Shown: positions 35,473 to 44,835, numbered from the stretch's first letter. The stretch is DNA of 64,000 nucleotides from CAZKEG01 sp964601575 (GCA_964601575.1 CAZROA010000069.1:13221-77220); one strand, 5' to 3'. The notes: generated by a model from the letters alone, not told the origin. Program-made: numbers and translations.

Positions 35473-36604
35473 ATTTGTCTTACAAGCGGAATGCCCCCAG
35501 TGCGGGGCGCCAGTGGAACTTGAAGAGGCGGTACGGGTCTTTTCCTGCGCCTATTGTGGGGTCAAGCACGTCATCCATTTTTATCCCCAACCAGTCTTAG
35601 TCCTAGGGGAAAATCGGGTTTTGAAAAGGGCTGTCTACGCCCCTTTCTGGCGATTGCGGGGGATATATTTTGCCCTCACCACCCGAGGGGTAGAGCATTT
35701 CCACGTAGATAGCAGCCTTTGTGCCTTACCAGGGGCCGAGACCCTCTCTTTGGGGTTGAGACCTCAATTGGTAAAGCTTCGTTTCGTCCATAGACAACCC
35801 GGGGTCTTTTTATACCCTTCCTTTGGCCGGCGTAAGTTTTTGGAAAAATTGAGCTCTACGCTCAGAGGGATAGCCCTAGAGACCCCTTCAATCTTTTATG
35901 AGACCTTTATGGGGGAATGGATAAGCCTGGTTTATATCCCTTGGAGAGAAAAAGAGCCTTCAGAGGAGGGCCTACCGGTAGAAAGATTGCGCCTTGATTT
36001 TTGGCCTACCCTCTGCCCACATTGCGGAGGGGACTTAGCCGTAAACAACAAGGCCCAGGTGTTCTTTTGCCCTCAATGTAAATCTGCCTGGGAAATCGGT
36101 TCAAGAGGATTCCGCCGAGTACCACACCGTATATTAGGCACGAACGGAGAGGCATGGCTGCCCTTTTGGCGGCTTACGGTAGAAGTCAAGGGTTCGATGA
36201 TAGGTCTCCTCGACCAACCCCCTTTTTCTACCCTAGCGACCCCGCCCAAAGCGGTGTTTTTACTCCCGGCCTTTAAGATAAAACCTCGACTCTTTTTGCG
36301 CCTAGCCCGACAAATGAGCCTTGGCCCTTGTCTCAAAGAAGACCTGCCTGATCCGAAGGGGCGATTTATTCTACCCACCCTCCCGGCGGTGGAGGCCTTT
36401 CAAGGTATTCCGCCGCTCCTAGCAGAGATGATTCCAAGGTCTAAACAAGAAGAATTTTTCCCATTGCTCGCCAAGACCCGCTTTGCCTTTCAGAGGAAAG
36501 AGCTCTGGTGGCTGGGCTTAAAGGAACAGGCCTACGACTATGTGTTTCCAGAGACCGGACTAGCCATACCTAAAAAGGCCGTGGCTTTAGGTGAAAACCT
36601 CTAG
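35456..36604 (+). CDS. Two-zinc-ribbon protein coupled to the SPFH gene
   Basis: 382 residues. An N-terminal zinc ribbon (CPQCGAPVE and CAYCGVKH, about 10-32) and an internal one (CPHCGGDL and CPQCKSAW, about 185-210) are separated by a region without known domains; no membrane segment is evident. It starts with GTG inside the end of the SPFH gene. The arrangement echoes the YdjG/YdjI partners of Bacillus but the protein is not clearly YdjG. It overlaps the convergent radical SAM gene by 35 bases. Role unknown. Confidence 0.65.
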   Translation: MVSASKFVLQAECPQCGAPVELEEAVRVFSCAYCGVKHVIHFYPQPVLVLGENRVLKRAVYAPFWRLRGIYFALTTRGVEHFHVDSSLCALPGAETLSLGLRPQLVKLRFVHRQPGVFLYPSFGRRKFLEKLSSTLRGIALETPSIFYETFMGEWISLVYIPWREKEPSEEGLPVERLRLDFWPTLCPHCGGDLAVNNKAQVFFCPQCKSAWEIGSRGFRRVPHRILGTNGEAWLPFWRLTVEVKGSMIGLLDQPPFSTLATPPKAVFLLPAFKIKPRLFLRLARQMSLGPCLKEDLPDPKGRFILPTLPAVEAFQGIPPLLAEMIPRSKQEEFFPLLAKTRFAFQRKELWWLGLKEQAYDYVFPETGLAIPKKAVALGENL

Positions 36605-37940
36605 GGGTGGATCTCGCTTTCACCTCGGCCCTTAAGGCCCTGACATAACGTTTGGTCTCTTCGATAGCCTCCCAATCCGGTTTCGATAGACAGGGAAAAC
36701 ACGAATTATTATGAAAAAGAGGATCTTCATCCAGGGGATAACGGGAGACTCGAAGGGCTTCTTGATAGAGCTCTGTCTTTGGAATAGGTGAATATTCGGC
36801 CAAATAAGGACTGGCTCCGTGGTAGGCAACATATCGGGCTGAGGCCTTTACTTCCTCGAAGTCCTGATCAGGGAGCCCCCACAAGAGATAGACCCCTAAT
36901 TGCTCTCCCCTAAACCCAGCCTCACGCAGATAAGCCATGGCTCTAGGCAGGTCTTCAACCGAGACCTTGTGGTCGAGTTTGGCCCTTCGCTTGGGATCGG
37001 CGGTCTCCAGACCGAAACGCAGGGTCTCGAAGCCTGCCTGATAAAGCAAATGGGCTACTTCTGGAGTAATAAAACGGAGGTGCAAGGCATTCGGTGTATG
37101 AAAGCGGAGTTTGAGACCTTTGGAAAGGATCTTGTCCAAGATTACGCCCAAATGATGATCGAAATTAAGTAGCAGGGCATCGTCATAAAAGGCAAAGTCT
37201 ATTACTCCGTAGGATTTGTGCCAGAATTCGATCTCTGAGGCCACTTCTTCTGGATCTCGTTGCCGAAAGGTCGGCTGTAATAGCTTAGAAGCACAATAAG
37301 GGCAACCAAAGGGGCAACCATAGCTCGTGGCGATGACTACATAAGGAATACGGGTCTGAAGATCAAAGACTGGATAGGGATGGGGGGCCTTGGCCCCGCT
37401 GGGTTTGACCAGGTCTTGTACCGCCTTTAAAAGAGATTCATCTTCCGGGCCGGAAAAGACCAAATCTGCGCCGACCATCGTCCGGGCGTGTTCTGGACAT
37501 AAAGTGGCGTAAACCCCTCCCAGGAGCACCGGGACCTCAGGGTAAATCTCTTTGGCTAGACGAACGGCTTCAACCACTCCCGGGTACCAATAGGTCATGA
37601 GAGAGGTGACCAGGATCACCTTTGGCGGGCCGAGGCGTTTTAGTTCTTGTTTGAATACCTCGGCAGGCATCCCGTAACGGGCAAAACGCCGGGGAACATC
37701 GCTAAAAAATACCGGTTTAGGCACTGGCTGGCGGAAATAATGCCCGGTGCCAAAGCTTTTTCGTCGTGGAGGCTTGGGGAGCTCCGGGTGAAAAGGATCT
37801 AAGGCATCTAGCAAGGCCACTTGATACCCAACTTGGCGCAATTTGGCCCCGATTTGAAAGAGTCCCAGGGGCCTGGCCCATAGATCATAGGCGGCAAAAT
37901 CGTATATCCACGGGTTTATCAAAAGGACATCAACGGCCAT
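36570..37940 (-). CDS. B12-binding-domain radical SAM protein
   Basis: About 456 residues. An N-terminal cobalamin-binding-like Rossmann domain (VDVLLINPW, LGLFQIGAKLRQVG; about 1-140) is followed by a radical SAM barrel with the cluster motif CPFGCPYCAS (CxxxCxxC) and a long C-terminal part with CFPCLS. Such enzymes methylate or rearrange unreactive carbons. A TTG at 37958 overlapping the MEMO stop is an alternative start. It lies in an operon with a MEMO-family gene and a ParB-like gene, which recalls the uncharacterised AmmeMemoRadiSam system, although the radical SAM partner there is of a different type. Confidence 0.8.
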   Translation of the reverse strand: MAVDVLLINPWIYDFAAYDLWARPLGLFQIGAKLRQVGYQVALLDALDPFHPELPKPPRRKSFGTGHYFRQPVPKPVFFSDVPRRFARYGMPAEVFKQELKRLGPPKVILVTSLMTYWYPGVVEAVRLAKEIYPEVPVLLGGVYATLCPEHARTMVGADLVFSGPEDESLLKAVQDLVKPSGAKAPHPYPVFDLQTRIPYVVIATSYGCPFGCPYCASKLLQPTFRQRDPEEVASEIEFWHKSYGVIDFAFYDDALLLNFDHHLGVILDKILSKGLKLRFHTPNALHLRFITPEVAHLLYQAGFETLRFGLETADPKRRAKLDHKVSVEDLPRAMAYLREAGFRGEQLGVYLLWGLPDQDFEEVKASARYVAYHGASPYLAEYSPIPKTELYQEALRVSRYPLDEDPLFHNNSCFPCLSKPDWEAIEETKRYVRALRAEVKARSTPRGFHLKPRPF

Positions 37941-37954
37941 GGGCAGAGAAAAGA

Positions 37955-39151
37955 TCAATCCTGATCATAGAGGACAGCGGCGGCAAAGGAGACGATCGAC
38001 CCCGGGCCAAAATCTACAGCCTCTTGGTGGAGGATCTCTCCTTTTAGAGGACGCCCTTCTAAGAGACGCAGTAAGAGATAAAGGGGGGTAAAACCACACA
38101 CCCGATAACGATTCTCGCAGCTCATAATAAGGTCATAGAACCCTTGAGGATCTACAGCCAACAGACGCTCTAAGAGCCTTCGATCATATCGGAGGGCCTG
38201 TTCTTTTTCTCGTTCTCCGGCAGGAACCAGGTCGCCATATCGTACACCCAAATGGCAAAAATCTACCCCAGCCACGAAGTAGGTCTCTTCATCGACCAGC
38301 TCTCGCAAGGCGGTAATAAAATTTTCCAACAAGGTTCGGTCTTTTTCGGTGATTGTTTCAAGCCCTCCGCAGAGCACCGGGACCAGTCGAAACCGGTCGC
38401 CAAAGAGATAACGCAAGAAAATGACCTGAAATTCGATGGAGTGTTCGGCCCGATGGCCCCATTCATGGCCTCGGACCTCAGGTCCCACCCTTTCCTCCAG
38501 GGCCGAGATAAACTCCCGATCCGTAGATACCAGACCAAGGGGGGTAGCAAAGTCCTTGGGTACCACCGAGAGCACGCTTTCCAAGAAATGCCCTGTCCCG
38601 AGGACGATGATTCGTGCCCTTTCGGGAAAGTGGGCCCGGCGGTAGGCCGAGGCAAACCCCCTGGCTCCGCAGGCCAGATCAATGTGAGGGGCGATCAAGG
38701 CCCTGGAGGGTTTTTCAGCCCTTTGGTGCTGACTTTGGGCCAAAATTTGGTCTAGAAACGCCTTTAATTTTTCCGGATCACTTGGATAGGCCTTGTCCGC
38801 GTGAGAAGGGGGACGAACAGGCGAGGAACGAAATTCTTCTTCAAGCCTCTGGCGTAAGGCCTGAAATCTCTCGTTATCCAAAAGTAAACTTTCATCCAGC
38901 GAGGCCACCAACTGACTCACTTCCTCCAGCATGACCAGCCGACCAAATAGTCGCGTGGCTGCCGTTTGAATATCACGCAGGGTATTAGAGCCATCCATCA
39001 GGGAGAGGATAGGGGCCAGGGAGGCCGGTAACATGAAGGCCCCTTCGGTATAACCAAAAGGGTCTCGTAGGAGGAGCCTCTGTTGTCCTTGATAGGTGAA
39101 GGGTATGACCTCAATAGCCCTTAGTTTCGGACAATAAGACGGATCATACAT
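37955..39151 (-). CDS. MEMO1-family (AmmeMemoRadiSam system protein B-like) protein
   Basis: 398 residues. The C-terminal 280 residues match MEMO: APHIDLACGARGF with the first His, GTGHFLESVLSVV, GHEWGHRAEHSIEFQ, AGVDFCHLG and the Cys in YRVCGFTPLYLLLRL. These form the putative metal site. The N-terminal 120 residues are an extension of unknown fold. Function of the family in bacteria is unknown; a link to radical SAM enzymes is recurrent. It is sandwiched between a ParB-like gene and the B12-radical SAM gene, all overlapping or within 8 bases. Confidence 0.8.
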   Translation of the reverse strand: MYDPSYCPKLRAIEVIPFTYQGQQRLLLRDPFGYTEGAFMLPASLAPILSLMDGSNTLRDIQTAATRLFGRLVMLEEVSQLVASLDESLLLDNERFQALRQRLEEEFRSSPVRPPSHADKAYPSDPEKLKAFLDQILAQSQHQRAEKPSRALIAPHIDLACGARGFASAYRRAHFPERARIIVLGTGHFLESVLSVVPKDFATPLGLVSTDREFISALEERVGPEVRGHEWGHRAEHSIEFQVIFLRYLFGDRFRLVPVLCGGLETITEKDRTLLENFITALRELVDEETYFVAGVDFCHLGVRYGDLVPAGEREKEQALRYDRRLLERLLAVDPQGFYDLIMSCENRYRVCGFTPLYLLLRLLEGRPLKGEILHQEAVDFGPGSIVSFAAAVLYDQD

Positions 39152-39159
39152 AGCCCCAA

Positions 39160-39936
39160 TTAACCACCAAAATCTTCGATCGTCAGGTCTTCACAGGCCT
39201 CCTTGACCCGTTCCAGGGCTTCATAGAATTCGTCTTCGATCTTACGTACCCGCATCCCGTAAGCCCGTTGAATAGCCTTACGCACTATTTCGCCCTTGAG
39301 AAGGGCATTGGTCAGGGCCAATCGACTATAGGCCTCGTTTACCGCTTCATTGAGTTCTAGCAATTTTTGAGCCCGCCGACGACGTTCTTCAGCCGCTTCG
39401 GAAAGGGACTCAGAAAGGAAACGATCGATCTTGGTCACCAAAGATTCATAAAAACTCGCCGGGAAACGGGTCTCAAACTCCTCCAGGACAAAGCCAAAGG
39501 TCAGATAGGCCGGTTCCTTGAAGAAGGTAAAGAGGTCTACTTCTAGGCGTTCTGGTTCTTGGTTCAAAAATTCCTGAAACAATCGATAGGCCTGCCGTGA
39601 CTTCTCTTTCACATTGGGTGGCTTTTCGGTATTGAACTCCAGGATATGCAAGGCTAGTTCTTTGGGCACGATAAGGGCCACAATTTCTTCGTGCCCCAGT
39701 TCTTGTAAGGCTTCTAAACGATGCCGCCCATCAATGACGTAGTATCTGTCCCGGTCCTTAAAGACGATGATCGGGTGCAAAAAACCGAGTTTATCGATGG
39801 CCAAAGAGAGATTACGTTTCAGGCCTTCGGAAATATCACGCTGAAAAGGGGGGATTTCGATCTCTTCGACCTTTAGGAGACAAAGGACCAACTCCTGTTG
39901 TTTGACTGGTTCTTGATAATGGCAGAGCTCTTGCAT
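39160..39936 (-). CDS. ParB/sulfiredoxin-fold protein in the MEMO cluster
   Basis: 258 residues. The ParB-like box is DGRHRLEALQELG (about 70-82) in place of GERRxRA, preceded by DKLGFLHPIIVFKDRDRYYV. The rest is helical with a charged C-terminus (EEFYEALERVKEACEDLT). This resembles ParB-related ATP/CTP-using enzymes such as free serine kinase, whose N-terminal fold is similar, as much as DNA-binding ParB. It is the first gene of the cluster with MEMO and radical SAM, ending 8 bases before the MEMO start. Function unknown. Confidence 0.6.
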   Translation of the reverse strand: MQELCHYQEPVKQQELVLCLLKVEEIEIPPFQRDISEGLKRNLSLAIDKLGFLHPIIVFKDRDRYYVIDGRHRLEALQELGHEEIVALIVPKELALHILEFNTEKPPNVKEKSRQAYRLFQEFLNQEPERLEVDLFTFFKEPAYLTFGFVLEEFETRFPASFYESLVTKIDRFLSESLSEAAEERRRRAQKLLELNEAVNEAYSRLALTNALLKGEIVRKAIQRAYGMRVRKIEDEFYEALERVKEACEDLTIEDFGG

Positions 39937-40029
39937 TTTTGAACCCTCTTCCCCGGTGATAAAAGTTATGGTCTAACCATAAGATAAACATAATATGGCC
40001 TTTGCCAGGATTTCGGACAAGCATTTTTC

Positions 40030-40059
40030 TTGACAAGGGCTTTTAATAGGCCCTAAATT
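40030..40059 (+). promoter_or_regulatory. Sigma-70-type promoter of acyP-pepT
   Basis: TTGACA at 40030-40035 and TAAATT at 40054-40059 with 18 bases between. The GGGAGGAGG ribosome site and ATG follow about 20 bases later. A perfect -35 box makes this one of the better promoter candidates in the window. Confidence 0.5.
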
Positions 40060-40080
40060 TCCCTGAGAAAGGGAGGAGGT

Positions 40081-40359
40081 ATGGGTAAGAAACGTGTCCA
40101 TGTCTTCATCTCCGGTCGGGTGCAAGGCGTGTTTTTCCGAGCCTATACCAAAGAAGAGGCCGATCGTTTGGGGCTCACCGGGTTTGTTCGTAACCTACCT
40201 GATGGGCGGGTGGAAGCTGTGTTTGAAGGCGATGAAGAACTCATCGAAGAGATGATCAGATGGTGTCATGTTGGTTCCCCTCATGCCAAGGTTACCGGCG
40301 TAGAGGTGCATGAGGAACCGTACACCGGAGAGTTCACGCGTTTTGAGATCAGGTACTAG
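40081..40359 (+). CDS. acyP: Acylphosphatase
   Basis: 92 residues, the standard length. It hydrolyses acyl phosphates and is also used as a generic metabolite-repair enzyme. The active-site Arg and motif are in ISGRVQGVFFRAYTKEEA, and FVRNLPDGRVEAVFEG carries the conserved Asn. It is followed directly, with no gap, by a peptidase gene. GGGAGGAGG fixes the start. Confidence 0.95.
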   Translation: MGKKRVHVFISGRVQGVFFRAYTKEEADRLGLTGFVRNLPDGRVEAVFEGDEELIEEMIRWCHVGSPHAKVTGVEVHEEPYTGEFTRFEIRY

Positions 40360-41499
40360 ATGATTAACGTCGAACGCTTAGCCAATGAGTTTTTGCGTCT
40401 GGCCCATATCGAGAGTCCTTCCCGGCGAGAAGGGGAAATAGCCGCTTATCTCGAAAGGGAATTTCGGCTCTTAGGGGCTGAGTGTCTCTTTGATGATTCA
40501 GCTCCCAAGACCGGCTCTGAGGTAGGTAACCTCATCGTCAAGATCCCGGGAGACAAAGCTGGGCCTTGTCTCTTTTTCGCCGCCCACATGGATACCGTGG
40601 AACCGACGAGAAATCCTCGAATCTTCCTGGAAGACGGCATCTTTCGCAGTGATGGGCGTACCATCTGTGGGGCAGACGACAAGAGTGCCATCGCCGCCCT
40701 CCTTGAGGTGACCAGGGTGATTAAAGAGAAGAATCTGTCTCACGGAGACCTTGAATTTATCTTCACCACCTGTGAGGAGATAGGGCTCCTGGGGGCCAAG
40801 AATCTCGATTATTCCTTGATCAAGGCCCAGTTTGGCTATGCCCTTGATAGTGAGGATCCAGATGAACTGATTAATCGTGCCCCGGAGGCCATACGCTTTC
40901 GCCTGGTGGTCCTCGGTTTGGCGGCCCATGCCGGTCTGTGTCCGGAAAAGGGCATCAACGCCATCAAACTGGCTGGCGAGGCCCTTTCTCAGGTCAAAGT
41001 GGGGCGGATCGACGAGGAGACCACGGCCAATATCGGTCTTATCCGCGGGGGGACAGCTACCAATATCGTTCCAGAAGAGGTAGAACTCCTAGGAGAAGTT
41101 CGTAGCCACAGTCACGAGAAATTAGAAAAGGTCTGGCAGGGGATTCTTTCTTGTTTTCAAAGGGTAGTAGAGGCCAATCGTCAGGGGCGTAAAGATCGCC
41201 CGGCCCTCAATTACAAATGGGATCAGGATTATCCCCTGATGCGGGTTGCCGAAGATCACCCGGTAGTCAAGCTTGCCCTTTCTGCCGCCCAAAAACTCGG
41301 GCGACAATTGAAGATCACCTTTACTGGCGGTGGTTCGGATGCCAATATCTTTAACGGCCACGGCCTGCCCTGCGTCATCCTTGGCACCGGAATGCAGAGG
41401 GTTCATTCCACAGAGGAATTCCTCGCCCTTGAGGACTTGGTAAAGACCGCCGAGCTTACCCTGCAGATCGTCCTTGAGGCCGCGGGAGGGTCACCGTGA
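40360..41499 (+). CDS. M20/PepT-like metallopeptidase
   Basis: 379 residues. Zinc ligands and catalytic acids are visible: FFAAHMDTVEPT with His and Asp, CGADDKSAIAALL, CEEIGLLGAKNL with the catalytic Glu pair, and ILGTGMQRVHSTEEFL with the last His. Most like tripeptidase T-type exopeptidases of Gram-positives and anaerobes. The ATG directly follows the acyP stop. The last 44 bases overlap the convergent histidine kinase gene. Confidence 0.88.
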   Translation: MINVERLANEFLRLAHIESPSRREGEIAAYLEREFRLLGAECLFDDSAPKTGSEVGNLIVKIPGDKAGPCLFFAAHMDTVEPTRNPRIFLEDGIFRSDGRTICGADDKSAIAALLEVTRVIKEKNLSHGDLEFIFTTCEEIGLLGAKNLDYSLIKAQFGYALDSEDPDELINRAPEAIRFRLVVLGLAAHAGLCPEKGINAIKLAGEALSQVKVGRIDEETTANIGLIRGGTATNIVPEEVELLGEVRSHSHEKLEKVWQGILSCFQRVVEANRQGRKDRPALNYKWDQDYPLMRVAEDHPVVKLALSAAQKLGRQLKITFTGGGSDANIFNGHGLPCVILGTGMQRVHSTEEFLALEDLVKTAELTLQIVLEAAGGSP

Positions 41500-42835
41500 C
41501 CCGTAGGCCGCCTTCGGGTCGGTTCTCAAAGAAGAGCTGTCCTCCGTGGAGGATGACGATCTGACGACTGATGGCCAACCCCAGCCCGGTCCCACCTTTT
41601 TTGGTGGTGTAGAAAGGTTTGTAGAGCTTTTTGAGCTCTTCTTCTTTCACTCCTGGCCCGGTATCCTCTACCAGTAAGGCTACTTCTTCTGGAGACCAAT
41701 TTTTGGTCCGGATGATAATCTCTCCGCCCTTGGGCGTGGCCTCGGAGGCGTTGTTCAACAAGTTCCAGAGGACTTGTTTGATCCTCTCGCCATCGACCAA
41801 GGCCATAGGCGCGGGATGAGCCAGGTCCAATTTGAGCCTTTGCCCCCGGGCTGTAAGTTGCAACTTTGCTCCCTCCAAGACCTCACTGACCAACCGGTTT
41901 AGATCGCACGGGGTCTTTTTCAGTTCGACCTTTTTGGTTCGTTCAAGCATCCGTTGCAGGATTCTTTCCAAACGCTTGCTCTCTCTGGTGATCACCTGGG
42001 CCCGTTTGGCTAGCTCTGGCTGATCCTGCAGGAGTTCCTGGAGGAATTCGGCGGCCAAACGAAGGCTGGTCAAAGGATTTTTGATTTCATGGGCCAGACT
42101 AGCGGCCAACTGGGCTGCGGTGGCCAGGCGTTCGCTCTCCACCAATCGTTGCTGAAAATCCTGAATCTGTCTGGCCATCTCGTTTAAGGCCCGGGCCAAT
42201 TCCCGGACCTCTGGGGGCCCTTTCTCCGGGGCACGGATGGAGAGGTTCCCCCTGGCCAATTCTTTGGTAATGACCACCAATTCTTCCAAGGGTTTGGTGA
42301 TCCATCGGCTGAGGTACCAGCTCACAATCAGCATGAAGACCAAACCGCTAAAGGCCGTATAAGAAAGCCCGAAAAACAGTTCCCTTTGGACGCGGTCTTC
42401 AAAGGTGGTGGGCAAAAGGAGCCCGAAGATACAGGAAATATCCGGACTCAATTGGGTATAAAAAAGCACTAGACGATAATTTTGTTCCTTTATGCGGAGT
42501 TTTTCGACCACCGCTTGGCCTTCCTTGAGTTTTTTAAGGGTCCCAGGAGAAATGGTATGGAGTTTATCCGGGCACTTTCCTTTAAGGGTGCTGGCCAGGA
42601 GGGTACCATCCACCCGATAGATAAAGACCTCCCCTCCCATCATCCTCTGCAAACGGGCGAGGACCTCTTCATCGAGGAAGTTACCCTTTTGCAACAAGAA
42701 TTCGGCCAGCCTGGCCACCTGTTTGGTCTCCAAGGAATCGATGATTCGAGAGGTAAAAGAGATGGACGTATAGGCAAAATAGATGCTGATAAAGATGATT
42801 AAAAAAGAGAAGAAAAGAATAAAGCGTTTGTACAT
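41456..42835 (-). CDS. Membrane sensor histidine kinase (orphan)
   Basis: 459 residues. TM1 at about 6-28, a periplasmic domain (about 30-155), TM2 at about 158-180, HAMP (about 182-235), HisKA with ASLAHEIKNPLTSL, and HATPase with NLLNNASEAT, VEDTGPGV and GTGLGLAIS. All catalytic motifs are intact. No response regulator gene lies beside it, so the partner is elsewhere. The sensed signal is unknown. Confidence 0.92.
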   Translation of the reverse strand: MYKRFILFFSFLIIFISIYFAYTSISFTSRIIDSLETKQVARLAEFLLQKGNFLDEEVLARLQRMMGGEVFIYRVDGTLLASTLKGKCPDKLHTISPGTLKKLKEGQAVVEKLRIKEQNYRLVLFYTQLSPDISCIFGLLLPTTFEDRVQRELFFGLSYTAFSGLVFMLIVSWYLSRWITKPLEELVVITKELARGNLSIRAPEKGPPEVRELARALNEMARQIQDFQQRLVESERLATAAQLAASLAHEIKNPLTSLRLAAEFLQELLQDQPELAKRAQVITRESKRLERILQRMLERTKKVELKKTPCDLNRLVSEVLEGAKLQLTARGQRLKLDLAHPAPMALVDGERIKQVLWNLLNNASEATPKGGEIIIRTKNWSPEEVALLVEDTGPGVKEEELKKLYKPFYTTKKGGTGLGLAISRQIVILHGGQLFFENRPEGGLRVTVTLPRPQGRSAG

Positions 42836-42862
42836 AAGCTTAGTAAATTAATCGGTTAAAAA

Positions 42863-43507
42863 CTACTTTATAACTTTCAATTGTCTTAAAAGTTCGTACA
42901 CTTCTTTAAAATCAGAAACATGATAATCCGCCGGGAGCCCTTTATTTTTGTAAGCAATCAGCGGAACACCAACTTGTCGGGTTAATTCCCAATCTACTTC
43001 CGAATCCCCGATGTAAAGGACCTCTTTGGGTTCAAGGCCAAAATAGTGAAGGATTACGGTCAAGGCCTCGGGATGAGGCTTTGGCTTCGGTGATCTGAGA
43101 GCGGTCATAACCAGGTCAAAGAGGGGCTCCAGGCCGAATATTTCCAGCAACCGTCCCATGGTCGTCGTTCGGTTGGTAGAGATGGCTGTCTTTAAAGGTG
43201 GCCGTATGGCGGTGATCAGCTCCTTAAGCCCGGGCTCAGGCTTCATAAGGGGTAAGAATTGTTCATAATTAAGCTTCTTTTGATAGGCCAAGGCCTGATC
43301 AACCAGGTCAGGGTGGTCCCTAAACAGATAGCGCACCGAGCTTTCCGCCGGGTGCATGTGGACAAAACGAAATTCTTCTTCGGTAAGCGGGGGGCGACCC
43401 ATGGCCTGGGCAATATGGTTGTAATAGGCCCAGTTGGCCTCCCGAGAGTCAAAAAGGACCCCATCACAATCAAAGACCAAGAGTTTTATGAGAGAATTTC
43501 TACCCAT
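42863..43507 (-). CDS. HAD-family phosphatase (phosphoglycolate phosphatase-like)
   Basis: 214 residues. Motif I is FDCDGVLFDSR with the nucleophile Asp; STNRTTTMGRLLEIFG is motif II, SPKPKPHPEALTVILHYFG carries the Lys of motif III (seen as SPKPKPHPEAL) and YIGDSEVDWE is motif IV. A helical cap lies between about 15 and 85. Substrate unknown; the Gph/PpaX type is the nearest. It starts 8 bases after the terminator hairpin of the LivJ-like gene. Confidence 0.85.
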   Translation of the reverse strand: MGRNSLIKLLVFDCDGVLFDSREANWAYYNHIAQAMGRPPLTEEEFRFVHMHPAESSVRYLFRDHPDLVDQALAYQKKLNYEQFLPLMKPEPGLKELITAIRPPLKTAISTNRTTTMGRLLEIFGLEPLFDLVMTALRSPKPKPHPEALTVILHYFGLEPKEVLYIGDSEVDWELTRQVGVPLIAYKNKGLPADYHVSDFKEVYELLRQLKVIK

Positions 43508-43514
43508 GGTAAGA

Positions 43515-43536
43515 AAGGCCCGGAGGGCCGGGCCTT
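43515..43536 (-). terminator. Intrinsic terminator after the LivJ-like gene
   Basis: On the minus strand AAGGCCCG-GCCCTC-CGGGCCTT, an 8-base stem followed by TCTT, begins 4 bases after the LivJ stop and ends just before the HAD gene. The T tract is short, so some read-through is likely. Confidence 0.6.
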
Positions 43537-43539
43537 AAC

Positions 43540-44709
43540 TTAATAATCTTCCAGATGCCAGGTACCGTTTTTGATCCGTACAATAATCATCGAATCTACC
43601 CCAAGCCCACAATGATCTTTAGGGCTCATGCGATAGATCCCAGAGATCCCTACATAACCGTTTATATTCTCTAGGGCCTGTCTGATCCCTTCCCGATCAA
43701 CCCCGGCCTTTTGGATGGCCAGGACTAAGAGATTGATGGCGTCCCAAGCATAGCCAGAATGGGTATTAATGGGAAATTTTCGATCCAGATCATAGACCTC
43801 GTTATATAGCTTTACAAAGTGCGCGATGACCGGTTTTTGCGGGTCAGAATCCGGCAGTTCTTGCCAGGCCATTAATTTGGTTGAAGGCATGAGATTTCCT
43901 TCGGCGGCCTTACCTGCTAATTCGATATATTTCGGGTCAGGTAGACCATGGCACTGAAAGAGGGGGACCTTGATTCCCAGTTGTTGGACATTCTTGGCCA
44001 CAATGGACCCCGCCGGGCCGATGGTCCAACAGATAATGACCTCGGGTTTTTTGAGCATCAGGCGGCGGAGTTGGCCGGTCATGTCGGTGTCCGAAGGGTT
44101 AAAGGATTCTTTTCCGACTATGACAAGCCCGTATTCAGGGGCCAGTTTTTCAAGCCAGCGTCTACCGTCTTGACCGAAACCATCCGAAGCCGTGAGGATG
44201 GCCACGCGTTTGAGGCCCTTTTTCTGGAGATAGAGATAGATCTTTTTGACTGCGGTGGAGGACCGTTGAGGGGCCTTGAAGATATATCTGGCCGTGCCAA
44301 AACGCCCCCCTTCCATGATAACTGGATCACCGCCGACGGTCATGACGATGGGGACCCGAGCCCGCTCGACGATGGGTTTGATGGCCATGCCGGTACCAGT
44401 CCTGGTCGGGCCAATCAGGGCCACCACCTTTTCTACTTCGATTAGGCGCTTGACCGCCATGACCGCCTTGGTAGGGTCACCCTCGGTATCGGCCATGATC
44501 AATTTTATAGGCCGCCCGTTTACTCCGCCGTGTTTGTTTATTTCCGCCACCGCCATCTCTGCCACCAATTTGGTCGGAGTACCAATAAAGGCCGCCGGGC
44601 CAGAGAGGGCAAAAAGGGCTCCGATCTTTATGGGCTCTTTTTGGGCAGCCTTGACCGGGGAGATAAGCAGACCAAAGACCAAGAGTAAGATTAAAATCAC
44701 AGACCTCAT
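43540..44709 (-). CDS. Periplasmic binding protein of branched-chain amino-acid type (LivJ-like)
   Basis: 389 residues with a signal peptide (about 1-22, SPVKAA). Type I binding fold: PIKIGALFALSGPAAFIGTP, KLIMADTEGDPTKAV and SFNPSDTDMTGQLRRL. It would capture branched-chain amino acids, amides or urea-like compounds outside the inner membrane. No permease or ATPase genes (livHMGF) lie beside it, so it either serves a distant transporter or is a lone receptor. Divergent from serS. Confidence 0.82.
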   Translation of the reverse strand: MRSVILILLLVFGLLISPVKAAQKEPIKIGALFALSGPAAFIGTPTKLVAEMAVAEINKHGGVNGRPIKLIMADTEGDPTKAVMAVKRLIEVEKVVALIGPTRTGTGMAIKPIVERARVPIVMTVGGDPVIMEGGRFGTARYIFKAPQRSSTAVKKIYLYLQKKGLKRVAILTASDGFGQDGRRWLEKLAPEYGLVIVGKESFNPSDTDMTGQLRRLMLKKPEVIICWTIGPAGSIVAKNVQQLGIKVPLFQCHGLPDPKYIELAGKAAEGNLMPSTKLMAWQELPDSDPQKPVIAHFVKLYNEVYDLDRKFPINTHSGYAWDAINLLVLAIQKAGVDREGIRQALENINGYVGISGIYRMSPKDHCGLGVDSMIIVRIKNGTWHLEDY

Positions 44710-44835
44710 CCTTCACCTCCTCTGGATTTCTTTAGGTAACAGGGTTTAAAACCAAGATCAAATCTTTTGCGGAAAAGAGGGCCGTCTTCCTTGGTGCACT
44801 TTATTTGTCTTATGAAAAAGATTTGTTCAAGCAAT

